The translations under genes were made by a program, and so were the position numbers. Source: AP-15 sp963750195 (lineage in GTDB: Bacteria > Pseudomonadota > Alphaproteobacteria > ATCC43930 > CGMCC-115725). From it: DNA of 64,000 nt. The notes beneath the pieces were generated by a model. That model searched no databases and had not been told where the DNA came from. It saw nothing but the letters and a program-made list of their open reading frames with translations. The number at the start of each line of letters is the position of its first letter. The stretch's first letter is position 1. Shown here in pieces: positions 1 to 7,920 of the stretch. The DNA lies in the NCBI GenBank assembly GCA_963750195.1, contig CAVVPS010000003.1, positions 1 to 64,000 on the forward strand, in the 5' to 3' direction.

Positions 1-775
1 CCTCCAGGTCACCGAGTTCAACCGCGTCACTCAGGGCCGCGTTGATCTCGCCTCCGAAGCTGAACTCAGGCGTGAAGGGGACCGGGGCGACCTGCGCCAG
101 ATACTCGGCGATCGCCGTAGGGCTCATGAGCTTGTCGCTCCGCACGCGAACAATGCCCTTGAGCTCGACTTCGAAAAAGCGGTCGGGATAGCCGTCAGGG
201 TCAACCCGCCGTGATGTCACGATCCTCCTGATCAGTTCGGCAACACCGCCCTGCAAAATCGGCGTCCCGGAACGCCGAACGCAGGGCGCGGCCATCCCAG
301 CGCAATTCGGAAACTCGGCCTTCCCCGTCCGTCCGAGAGCGGAAGATAAGTTCCTGGACGAACCCCGAAGCCGGCGAGACGGCCGACGCCCCGAAAGCCG
401 CGTGCGCCCGGCGCCGCGCTCCACGCTCGCGCCAAGCGCGGTCAGCCGGCGGTGAAGGCCTGCCAGCCAAGGCCGACGCCATTGTCCCGGATGCGCCCGC
501 TCCGCGACGCCGGGTCCACATCGATCATTACCTGGCCGCGCTCGCCGGCGGCCAGCAAGCCCGTACGCTTCGCTTCATCGATAGCGTCCGCGGCGTTCTG
601 AAGATATTCGCGGTAGATCGTCATCGGGGTCCACATACATTGCGCTCGACACGAGTTCGAGCACGTCCTTGCCGATGACGATCTCATCAGCCGCGACGCC
701 GACGGGCTCCTCAATTGCCCTTGGTCCGGCGTCCGCATCACGGCTCGCACGGATCGCCCCGCCGTCACCGATCAT
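1..775 (-). pseudogene. Hsp90-like GHKL ATPase, broken and cut by the window edge
   Basis: Starts at the ATG at 775 and reads out of the left edge, so the C-terminus is not seen. The Hsp90-type ATP site is visible: EYLQNAADAIDEA (N-box, with the Mg-binding Asn) and IRDNGVGL (DxGxG box), then a segment ending VAELIRRIVTSRR and a following alpha/beta part. The reading frame must be changed near 625 (a CCCC run), 440, 360 and 255 to keep one protein; at least two of these fit one extra base. It lies 47 bp downstream of the radical-SAM remnant on the same strand, suggesting one accessory operon. Hsp90-like ATPases outside HtpG are often accessory or defence ATPases; the function here is not known. 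The ATPase call is firm; whether it is a true pseudogene or sequencing error is open. Confidence 0.7.
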
Positions 776-821
776 GCTGCAGCCCTCTGCCTCTCCGGTT
801 TCCCCAGGATATCGGATGCGA

Positions 822-2320
822 TCAGCGGTTCATCCTACAGTTGACAGCTGCGCTTCTTGGATCCTGCCCATCCTCGGGCAGGCTCACCGTGGGCTCGTCC
901 CGCGTCAGGGCCTTCCGCTGCCGCCAGATGCGGAAAAGCTCGTTCTTGGGAACAGGGATGTAGAACGGCAGCACCTCCCGCAACCGCTTCGTCGAAGCCC
1001 GAGCCCCCAGCAACACGAACGCGTGGGGGTCGCAAGACGACAGCAGCTCGACCAGCTCAGCGCGCTCGCCGGGCCCAAGGCGGCGAAACACGGCGAGATA
1101 TTCGTCAAACGTGCCCTGGCCGTCGAACCGCTCGTACCAATCGCGGTTGAAGATGTAGTCATGTGGCATCAGCAGGATGCCCTCGAATTCCGCGAGGTGT
1201 CGCCGAAAGCGCGCTTAAAGAAGTCGGGCTCTCCGCTGACGACGCCATGGGTGGCCTGAAGGATGATCTGCATTGAGCGCAGCTGATACCGCGTCCACTT
1301 CGGCCCGACGTGGCCCCGATCGGGGCGGTCGGTCGGCTGATACCGCATCGGGAATGACCAGATGCGACCCCCAGCTCTTCGTTCAGCTCGACATTAAGCC
1401 GCATCCGCTCGAAGAGGTCGGCGGGCAGTCGTGGAAATTATAGAGCATGTAGTTTGACAACTCGGTAAGCCCGAACTCATGCGCATACCGCACGGCCTTT
1501 TCATAAGGGCCTTTGAGGCCAAGATGGTCAAAGGCGATGCGGAGGGGCTTGAGGCAGATGCTTGCCAGCAGCTTTAGGTAAATCTTGTCCTTACAGAGGA
1601 TTCGCGCATCGACGCCCTGGTTAAAATCCACGCGCCGCTGAAACGCCGTACGCTCGTGCTCGCGCTTGAGTTTGGCTCCCGGTGTAAACCCTAAGTCTCT
1701 TATCTCGGCGATGATGTCCTTGAAGCGCGGCGACGCTACGACGTTATTATCCATGAGCATCAGGTCCTTTTTGGGACCGTAGAGCCCTTCGATCTCCCGG
1801 ACGACGTCGGTCAGGGACTCGGTATCGCGTTGACCGCCTTCGAGCTTCGGCACGCCACAGAAATGGCACTTCCGGATGCAACCGCGCGAGGTGTAGGCAA
1901 AATAGGCGTCGCGGACGGGGTAGTTATAGGGGATCTGGGAGAGAATGCTGTAATCCGGGATCAGGTCTTCGATCGGGGTGCCGTCGATGTCGTCGGCATA
2001 AAGCTCTTCCGAGAACTCGTCGAGTTGCAACGACAGCGCCGGCGCGTCGCTGAGCAACCCCTTGATGAACCGCACGCCGTGCCAGCGTTGCTCCCCGCAA
2101 AAGCGATCGTGCATCAGCGAGGCGGCTATGCCGCCCACGAAAACTTTGTCGGCCTGCCCGTTGGCCGCTTCGATCGCAAACTCGATGGTCTGCGCGATCT
2201 TCGGATATTCGAAACTGAACAGCGTCGTGACGTAGATCCGGTCCCAGGCCGTGGCGAAGACCGATCGATCCTCGCCTTTGACAAACCGCACGTTGTCGCG
2301 TTTTCCCTGCGGCCCATGGT
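822..2320 (-). pseudogene. Radical-SAM protein, 5'-truncated and frameshifted
   Basis: The core reads as a radical-SAM enzyme: SRGCIRKCHFCGVPKLEGG holds the CxxxCxxC cluster motif, followed by LMLMDNNVVAS and FNQGVDARIL, typical of the TIM-barrel strands. The expected N-terminus is missing. The first recognisable residues (RDNVRFVKGEDRS) begin where the upstream integrase fragment stops being integrase-like, near 2320. Frame changes are needed near 1424, 1368 and 1191; each fits one missing base. The last stretch (from MPHDYIFNRDWY at 1169) ends at 822. The substrate is unknown. It probably belonged with the Hsp90-like gene just downstream. Confidence 0.7.
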
Positions 2321-3037
2321 ATTGATCGGTCGCGCCGGGCGAAACGACATTTCCTCCAGCAGATCGCGGCCGGCGAGCCGGTCGCACCAGTCCTTGCAAT
2401 CCTGCTGAAAGGATTCGGGGAACTTGCTCAGTGGCAAAGTCCAATGATTGCGACGGTCGGGAGCTGAGATGCTGATGGTCGGCCAGCTATCGACCGTCTG
2501 TTGCGCAATGCGCCATGCGCGTACGAATGCGGCGAACGTTCTGTCTGGACTTTGCAGCAAAGTGTTGTTGAGATCGGTGCGGAACGTGGTGAAGGTATCA
2601 CTGGTCACGGCGTCGGGCTCGATCCCTTTAGCTGAACAAAATCGCATAAAGCGCGACAGCCCGATTTTCTCTGGCCGGGATTTCAACCGCCTCCATAGCG
2701 CTTTCCATCTAGGAGAAAGATTATTCAGGTGACGTCCCGGTGCCATTGGTTGCACCAAGGCTAGGCTCCCGCGGACGTGACTGCGAATGTTGTTCCATCT
2801 GCCTGGCGAGATGCCAATTGCTTTGGGAGATACCTGCTTCAGTCTGTCGGATAGGCGGCGCGGGTCGGCAGGGATGAAAGCCAGTGGCTTCCCCAAGGCA
2901 CGGGAGACCGTGCGGAGTGCCGAGGTCATCTCCTGTCGCCGGCGGGCGGGCAGGTCGGCGGACAGTACTGCAGCGAGGACGTCGGCAAGGCTCAGTTCGA
3001 GGATGTGATTGCCTCGTGAAGCCGGTCCATTTGACAT
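2321..3037 (-). pseudogene. Site-specific integrase, N-terminal part only
   Basis: The ATG at 3037 opens a protein with an integrase-type N-terminal domain: two helical SAM-like stretches (RWKALWRRLKSRPEKIGLSR, then FMRFCSAKGIEPDAVT) and LAGRDLLEEMSFRPARP, the linker that normally leads into the catalytic domain. Right after FRPARP the similarity ends and the DNA enters the radical-SAM gene in another frame, so the catalytic Arg-His-Arg-Tyr half is gone. A sigma70-like promoter sits upstream. The longer upstream TTG start would place the promoter inside the gene, so 3037 is preferred. This is a relic of an island or phage that once sat here. Confidence 0.65.
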
Positions 3038-3071
3038 GAGATGCCTCGTGATGACACGTGATGAACCAAGT

Positions 3072-3099
3072 CCTATATCGTTATAACTCAAGTTGTCAA
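3072..3099 (-). promoter_or_regulatory. Sigma70-like promoter of the integrase remnant, with tandem CGTGATGA
   Basis: On the minus strand TTGACA (3094-3099) is followed after 16 bp by TATAGG (3072-3077). Between this and the ATG at 3037 lie two direct copies of CGTGATGA (3047-3054 and 3057-3064), exactly 10 bp apart, so on the same face of the helix. They could be an operator for one of the neighbouring HTH proteins; that is inference. Confidence 0.45.
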
Positions 3100-3190
3100 T
3101 TCGACATCATTCAACATATGAAGTAATAACCCATTGAAATATTGAAACCTGATTTTAGAAAATTCTGAGCTAAGGAGCGGCCCCTGGCTC

Positions 3191-3391
3191 TCAAATTCCA
3201 AGATCTTTGGGACGAATACGCACCGAACGGCCAAAGCGCAAAACAGGCATACGGCCATCCCGGATCATTCGGTGGATCTGCCGCTCGCTGATCTGGCAAA
3301 TGTCCGCCGCCTGGGCCACGGTGAGAAGGCGGTCGCCTGCGTCGAAGCCTACTGGCAGATCACGATCGCCCGGGCCAGTCGTGCCGTCCAA
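3191..3391 (-). CDS. Excisionase-type helix-turn-helix protein
   Basis: 66 residues. From residue 21, RLLTVAQAADICQISERQI, then HRMIRDGRMPVLRFGRSVRI, is a classic HTH_17/MerR-like winged helix seen in excisionases and AlpA-like regulators: a helix-turn-helix followed by the RxG-R wing. It sits directly upstream of the integrase remnant on the same strand, the usual xis-int arrangement of integrative elements. Likely role: directing excision or regulating the lost element. Intact as read; the element it served is broken, so it may be an orphan. Family confident, specific role inferred from position. Confidence 0.65.
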   Translation of the reverse strand: MDGTTGPGDRDLPVGFDAGDRLLTVAQAADICQISERQIHRMIRDGRMPVLRFGRSVRIRPKDLGI

Positions 3392-3467
3392 CCGCGATTT
3401 CGCATTGCGGCCTTTTCTCCGATGACTCCGGGAGACCGGCGGCTGCGTGGGGCGACCTGACGAGAAC

Positions 3468-3734
3468 TCAGCCCGCTTCGCTCGTCGAGCGTCGCGTCGC
3501 CCCGAGCTTCTGATCTACCCACGCGTCCAGGTCAGGTGGTTCGTAGATGGGCTTTCGCCCGAATTTTCGATATGCGGGGCCACCACCGGTCACACGCAGT
3601 TTGCCCAGCGTCTTAGCCGCAATCGTGATCCCTTTTTCCTCGAGGTATTTGGAGGCCTGATCCTGGTCGAGATACCGACGCCGTCCCGTCTGTCGTGTCT
3701 CGTCGTGGGTTAGCTCGGTTTCAGTATCGCTCAT
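3468..3734 (-). CDS. Small DNA-binding protein of the relic island
   Basis: 88 residues from the ATG at 3734, which has GAGGTAA 8 bp upstream; a longer reading from 3797 lacks such a site. The middle (YLDQDQASKYLEEKGITIAA, then KTLGKLRVTGGGPAYRKFGR) resembles the HTH proteins that accompany phage and ICE integrases: a first helix, a recognition helix and a basic wing, ending with an acidic tail that contains a Trp. Same strand as the excisionase-like gene 77 bp downstream. No enzyme motif. Probably a regulator of the lost island. Confidence 0.55.
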   Translation of the reverse strand: MSDTETELTHDETRQTGRRRYLDQDQASKYLEEKGITIAAKTLGKLRVTGGGPAYRKFGRKPIYEPPDLDAWVDQKLGATRRSTSEAG

Positions 3735-3824
3735 CTGACTTACCTCCGTCGGTCGCCGCGCGCTCGCGGCGGATGACGGCAGTAACCTACAGCGCAAATT
3801 AGGGAGTGAAGAGACGGGGCTTCC

Positions 3825-4025
3825 CTACTTTTCGGGCAATTCAGGCCGTGGAAATTTTACCACTGCAAACGCGATCGCGATCAATGCGTATAGCATCCCG
3901 ATGCGACTGACGTTTGCCGGTCTTTCTTCGATACCATGCTCGGATAAATACTCAAGTAAATATTCCGGGTGCGCAGCTTCCACGTCGGCAAAAACTTTTC
4001 GAGTGGCGAAGCTTGTTGCAGGCAC
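3825..4025 (-). CDS. Small ORF with C-terminal hydrophobic segment, unrecognised
   Basis: 66 residues, not recognised. The first half is charged (FADVEAAHPEYLLEYLSEHG). Residues 43-57 (GMLYALIAIAFAVVK) are hydrophobic enough for one membrane span near the C-terminus. No convincing ribosome site. Upstream codons in other frames look protein-like as well, so this may be the end of a longer broken gene lying next to the truncated dctP. Low confidence that it is expressed. Confidence 0.25.
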   Translation of the reverse strand: MPATSFATRKVFADVEAAHPEYLLEYLSEHGIEERPANVSRIGMLYALIAIAFAVVKFPRPELPEK

Positions 4026-4049
4026 CGTTCGAATGCGGCTCGCACCAAG

Positions 4050-4976
4050 TCACCGGCCCCTCGTTCGCGCCCCTCTTTTCTCCAGCCCTTGAGTGAGGGC
4101 GTGCTGTCGGAAGTCGCTGGTATGTATCCGGCCTGTTGATCGGCGCGCGGGCCGTGGCCTTGATGGGAATACGCACGCACCTTTGATCGTGCGCTCGGAA
4201 GCGGGCAGCCCGTCCCACAGTGTCTTGTTGACGCCGAGCGTAAAGTTCTCACCGGGCTGGTGGAAACCCGGGTAATAGTAATACTCAGCGGCCTTGTCGA
4301 GCCCGAGATCCATGTCCATCCAGGGTCCGACATACTCGCTGCCATCGATGGCTCCGGATTTGAGCGCACCGACGATCTCGCCCCCGGGGATTGTCACCAC
4401 GGTGGCGCCCGTGCGGCGCAGGACCTCGGCGCCGAGCTCCGGCATCCGATAGCGCAGGCCCTTGAAGTCGTCCGGCGTGTTGACTTGCTTGTTGAACCAT
4501 CCGCCCATCTGCGCGCCGGAATTGCACGCCATCAACGGCTTTATATTGAATTGCGCGTCGACCTCGTCCCACAACGCCTGGCCCCCGCCGGAATTGATCC
4601 ACGAGCACAGCTCGTCGGCGGTCAAACCGTAGGGCACCGCGTCGAAAAAATTCAGTGCCGGCGACTTGCCGAAATAGACTTCGGCAGTGTGATACATGTC
4701 GGCGGCGCCGGCCGAGACCGCATCAAAGACCTCGAAGGGACGGACGAGACTGTCTGCCGGATACACCGTCACTTTGAGATGGCCGCCGGACATCGCGCCG
4801 ATCGACTGCGCCAATCGGTCCGCGCTGGTCTGAAACCCGACCGAGTTCGCGGGCCAGCCGGTCACCATCTTGAATTCCTTAACACCCTGCGCGATCGCAG
4901 GCGCCGGCAAGGCGACCGCTGCCGCGACCGCGGCGGACGCGCTCAGCAGCACGTCGCGGCGTCTTGCCTTCGTCAT
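4050..4976 (-). pseudogene. dctP: TRAP transporter solute-binding protein (DctP family), 3'-truncated
   Basis: Starts at the ATG at 4976 with a twin-arginine type leader (RRRDVLL, then an Ala-rich stretch ending PAPAIAQG), so the product would be periplasmic. The body is a DctP-type binding protein for C4-dicarboxylates or similar acids: FKMVTGWPANSVGF, IPGGEIVGALKSGAIDGSEY and YYYPGFHQPGENFTLGVNK are typical. Similarity stops after LPASERTI near 4185, about 265 residues in. The family is normally about 350, so the last quarter is lost and the frame runs into unrelated sequence to 4050. The membrane subunits DctQ and DctM are absent. Non-functional as read. Confidence 0.7.
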
Positions 4977-5054
4977 AACTGCCCCCTGACCCTGAGCGGT
5001 TGCTCGGTAGATTGTGCGGCGCTTGATTTTAAGGCAATGTCGGCCCGAACGTAA

Positions 5055-5762
5055 AAGGAGGCTGCCGCGCCGGGCTTGGCGGCGCTCGACGGCGACAACC
5101 TCGCCGAGGTCGACGAAATCGTCGGGATGCTGACCGGCAACCTCGAAAAGATCGCCGAGCACGGCCGGCGGGCCGACGGCATCGTCAAGAGCATGCTCGA
5201 GCATTCGCGCGGCGAGAGCGGCGAGCGCCGCCCGGTCGATCTCAACAATTTGGTCGAGGAGGCGCTCAATCTCGCCTATCACGGGGCGCGCGCCCAGGAC
5301 CAGAGCTTCAACATCTCCTTGGAGCGCGATTTCGCCGCCGCCGTGGCACCCATCGAGCTGGTCCCGCAGGATGTGACGCGGGTGTTGCTGAACCTGATCG
5401 GCAACGGTTTCTATGCCGCCACCAAGCGGTTGAAAGACGGCGCCGAGCCGAACTTTCGGCCAACCCTGAAGGTGACGACGCACGATCTCGGCGAGGCGGT
5501 CGAAATCCGCGTCCGCGACAACGGCGTCGGCATCATGCCCGAGATCAGGGACAAATTGTTCCAGCCGTTCTTCACCACCAAGCCGACCGGCGAAGGCACC
5601 GGCCTCGGCCTGTCGATCAGCTACGACATCGTCACCCAACAGCATGGCGGCACGATCACGGTCGACAGCCGGGTCGGCGAGTTCACCGAATTCGCGGTTC
5701 GCCTGCCGCGTACCCGCGGGGCGACAACTCAGGCGACCGTGACAAGCGAGGCCGCGGGGTGA
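5055..5762 (+). pseudogene. Sensor histidine kinase, 5'-truncated
   Basis: The frame opens at 5055 after a TAA; a TTG at 5076 could start about 228 residues. What remains is the second DHp helix (KIAEHGRRADGIVKSMLEHS) and a full ATPase domain: N-box LNLIGNGFYAA, DNGVGIM (G1), FFTTKPTGEGTGLGLS (F and G2 boxes). The sensory part and the phospho-accepting His are missing, so it cannot act as a normal kinase. The break abuts the promoter side of the truncated dctP. Its likely partner, a response regulator, follows at 6700 but is now separated by the 895-bp palindromic element. Confidence 0.7.
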
Positions 5763-5782
5763 GGTCAAGGAAGACGCACATC

Positions 5783-5826
5783 TTTCATCGTCATGGCCGG
5801 ACTAGTTCCACGGCTGTCCGGTTCAG
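5783..5826 (+). repeat. Outer terminal repeat a
   Basis: Inverted partner of 6634-6677. The first 17 nt (TTTCATCGTCATGGCCG) and the last 20 nt are identical to the reverse complement of the partner; only about 7 central bases differ. Confidence 0.75.
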
Positions 5827-5868
5827 GAAAAGTGGTTGCGAAGTCTCCGCCGGACCTCAACCCTCGGT

Positions 5869-5955
5869 CGTCATGCCCGTGCTTGTCACGGGTATCCACG
5901 TCTTCCGGCGCCGGGGCTGGGTCCGTGGATGGCCGGAACAAGTCCGGCCATGACG
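5869..5955. repeat. Hairpin block b
   Basis: Two 32-nt arms (5869-5900 and 5924-5955) in inverted orientation around a 23-nt loop. Each arm itself folds: CCCGTGCTTGTCACGGG in the left arm and CCGGAACAAGTCCGG in the right. Resembles REP/BIME units. Block e is its mirror on the other side of the nuclease gene. Confidence 0.65.
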
Positions 5956-6003
5956 ATCTTTGGTTGTACCGCCGATACGTCCGTACCGCATTCTCCACTC
6001 TAC

Positions 6004-6045
6004 GAAGCTAAACCGGAGAGCCGTGGGCTGTTCCGGCCATCCACG
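6004..6045 (+). repeat. Inner repeat c
   Basis: Inverted relative of 6372-6413. Shared words in the reverse complement are CGTGGATGGCCGG, GCCCACG and TCCGGTT. It lies 33 bp upstream of the GIY-YIG start. Confidence 0.6.
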
Positions 6046-6077
6046 TAAACCTCGCGACCGAGCACAGACGACAACCA

Positions 6078-6429
6078 TTGACCGACGGAGGCTGGGTTTA
6101 CATCATGACCAACCGACCGAACGGGACGCTGTACACCGGCGTTACCAACGATCTCGTGCGGCGTGTGTGGGAACATCGAGAGGGCGTGGCCGAAGGATTC
6201 CACAAGACGCTATAGCTTGAAGCGGCTGGTGTACTTCGAGCGTCATGAAACGATCTCGGCGGCGATCCAACGGGAACACAACATCAAGCACTGGCCTCGT
6301 CGTTGGAAGGCCCAGCTTATTCTCGCAGCTAACCCCGAATGGAATGACCTCTACGACGGGATAGCAGGTCACGTGGATGGCCGGGACAAGCCCACGACTG
6401 TCCGGTTCAACGAACTCTACAACAAATGA
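6078..6429 (+). pseudogene. GIY-YIG nuclease (COG2827 / YhbQ-like), one-base frameshift
   Basis: From a TTG at 6078 the frame reads WVYIMTNRPNGTLYTG (the GIY...YIG strand pair, here VYI and YTG), then VTNDLVRRVWEHREGV with the catalytic-type Arg. An ATG at 6105 would lose the first strand, so the TTG is preferred. One extra base near 6207 moves the frame; it resumes as RYSLKRLVYFERHETI, HNIKHWPRRWKAQLI and NPEWNDLY, the family C-terminus. The reading then passes through repeat d, which encodes about 20 extra residues before the stop at 6429. Small single-domain GIY-YIG proteins of this group cut DNA, with little known biology. The repeats tightly around it suggest it acts on, or moves, this element. 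Family secure; function inferred. Confidence 0.75.
6372..6413 (+). repeat. Inner repeat d, overlapping the nuclease C-terminus
   Basis: Inverted relative of repeat c. It lies inside the open frame of the GIY-YIG gene and supplies its last residues (HVDGRDKPTTVRFN). Confidence 0.6.
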
Positions 6430-6468
6430 TCGTTAATTGCTCGAAAACCTACAACTCAAACTCCGCTT

Positions 6469-6562
6469 TGCCCGGACTTGTTCCGGGCATCCACGTCTTG
6501 GAGGCCGAGACAGCCGCCCCCAAGGAAGGCGTGGATGCCCACGGAACCAAGTCCGTGGGCTG
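6469..6562. repeat. Hairpin block e
   Basis: Arms TGCCCGGACTTGTTCCGGGC (from 6473) and CCCACGGAACCAAGTCCGTGGG (to about 6561), each a self-complementary hairpin, inverted around a loop. It mirrors block b; a further relative, CCCACGGGTCAAGCCCGG, follows to about 6590. Confidence 0.6.
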
Positions 6563-6633
6563 AAGGCCCACGGGTCAAGCCCGGCCACAGCGATCTAAGG
6601 CTGTATTGGAGCGCGTTCCTGCATCCGAATTTG

Positions 6634-6677
6634 CTGAACCGGACAGCCGTGGACTCGACTCGGCCATGACGATGAAA
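6634..6677 (-). repeat. Outer terminal repeat f
   Basis: Inverted partner of repeat a (5783-5826), ending 22 bp before the response regulator start. Confidence 0.75.
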
Positions 6678-6699
6678 TTCAAGATTTGTGGATGAAGCG

Positions 6700-7089
6700 A
6701 TGAGTGTCAGCATCCTGGTGGTCGACGACGAGCCCGATGTCGCCGATCTGTTCCGCCAGCACTTTCGCCGCGAGGTGCGCCAGGGCACCTACGTCATGCA
6801 CTTCGCGACCTCGGGCGAGCAGGCGCTCGAACGGCTGGCCGGCGAAATCGAGCCGCAGTTGATCGTGATCCTGTCGGACATCAACATGCCGGGCATGGAC
6901 GGACTGACCTTACTGGACGAAATCAAGCGCCGCTTCCCCGATCTCCCGGTGATGATGGTCACCGCCTATGGCGACGACGAACGCCGCCGCCGCGCCGGCG
7001 AACTCGGCGCTGCCGAATTCATCACCAAGCCGGTCGATTTCGATCAGCTGAAAGCGCAGCTACGCCGATTGCCCACCGCCGCCGACTGA
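6700..7089 (+). CDS. Single-domain response regulator
   Basis: 129 residues from the ATG at 6700 (an alternative start 12 bp earlier adds MDEA). A receiver domain alone: ILVVDDEPDVADLF (acidic pair), ILSDINMPGMDGL (phospho-accepting Asp), MMVTAYG (Thr), FITKPVDF (Lys). No DNA-binding output domain, so it is a CheY/Spo0F-like relay protein acting through protein contacts. Its kinase is very probably the truncated gene at 5055-5762, from which it is now separated by the palindromic element, so it may lack its usual phosphate donor. Confidence 0.85.
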   Translation: MSVSILVVDDEPDVADLFRQHFRREVRQGTYVMHFATSGEQALERLAGEIEPQLIVILSDINMPGMDGLTLLDEIKRRFPDLPVMMVTAYGDDERRRRAGELGAAEFITKPVDFDQLKAQLRRLPTAAD

Positions 7090-7431
7090 AAGCGGCAAGG
7101 GATGGCAACGGGATTTGCCAATGCTGACCTTGCAGGTGTACGTGCACGTTTACGGGGACCTGGCGATGTTAACACGTCAAACTCGGGACGAAGAGCGCCA
7201 CGCGATTCTGTAGTTGCACAAGCGGCAAGCGAGGTCATTCAGTAAACAATAACTATATAAGACGAGAAATCCTTAGGAGCATGTCTCGCGTACGAGATGG
7301 TGGATTTTGAATTATCCTTTTATGCACATACTGTTTTCTCGTTTCTATCAAACAATTAGCGGTCGTATTAGCGAGGATTGTCATTTCCCGCCAGTATGCA
7401 GCCATGCACCGGCCGCCGCAGATCAGCGTCG
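7090..7431. other. Intergenic, no gene seen
   Basis: 342 bp between the response regulator and the efflux remnant. The part 7240-7390 is clearly AT-richer than its surroundings. No open frame resembles a known protein and no clear repeat was found. Confidence 0.5.
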
Positions 7432-7920
7432 TCACTCCATGTTCCCAAGCATTGCGCGCCGGCCGGAGAGATAGTCGGCGCGGTTCCACCAGCCGCCGCC
7501 CAGCGCCTGGAACAGGGCCGCGGTGTCGGCATAGCGGCTGGCCTGCGCCTGCACCATGCTGCTCAATCCTTGCTGATAGGCGCTCTCGGCGGTCAGCAGC
7601 GACAGATAGTTGACGCCTCCCAGCTGGAGCTGACGCCGGGTAATCTCGAGACTGGCGGAGGCGGCCCGTTGCGCCGCGGCGGCGGCGCTCAGCGCGTCGG
7701 CGTCCGATTGCAGCGCGCGCGAGCTGTCGGCGACGTTCTGAAGGGCGGCGATGACCGTGCTCTGGTATTGCGCTGCAGCCTGATCGAAGGCGGCTTCGGC
7801 GGCGCGCTGCCTGTGCAGCAGGGTTCCGGCGTCGAAGATCGTCTGGGTCACGTTGCCGGCCAAGGTCCAAAACACGTTGCCGGGCGCGCCGAGGCTGTCG
7901 AATGCGAGGGCGGTGGCGCC
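7432..7920 (-). pseudogene. Outer-membrane efflux factor (TolC/OprM type), C-terminal part only
   Basis: The frame closing at 7432 carries the C-terminal third of a TolC-like factor: PGNVFWTLAGNVTQTIFDAG, RAAEAAFDQAAAQYQSTVIA (coiled-coil helix), LEITRRQLQLGGVNYLSLL and YADTAALFQALGGGWW. The family is normally about 480 residues; only about 160 remain. The upstream half is replaced, in the same frame, by RND pump sequence. Non-functional as an outer-membrane channel. Confidence 0.7.

Larger units (their letters stand above)
5783..6677. mobile_element. 895-bp nested inverted-repeat element carrying a GIY-YIG gene
   Basis: Bounded by 44-nt inverted repeats (a, 5783-5826; f, 6634-6677) identical at both ends: 17 matches at the outer end, 20 at the inner. 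Inside are two hairpin blocks that mirror each other (b, 5869-5955; e, 6469-6562), and inside those an inverted pair (c, 6004-6045; d, 6372-6413) that tightly brackets a GIY-YIG nuclease gene. The order a-b-c-gene-d-e-f is symmetrical. All repeats share the words ATGGCCGG and ATCCACG. It lies between the stop of the kinase remnant (5762) and the response regulator start (6700), with about 20 bp on each side. No clear target duplication is seen. That it is mobile is inference. Confidence 0.6.

Noticed and set aside
4050..5768. A 572-residue reading frame on the minus strand
   Set aside because: Only its C-terminal part is a protein (dctP from 4976). The upstream half is antisense of the kinase remnant and has no family similarity.
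5783..6677. CRISPR array
   Set aside because: The repeats are inverted and of unequal spacing, and no spacer regularity or cas gene is present.
5783..6677. RAYT-mobilised REP element
   Set aside because: No HUH/Y1 tyrosine transposase gene lies in or near the unit; the only gene is a GIY-YIG nuclease.
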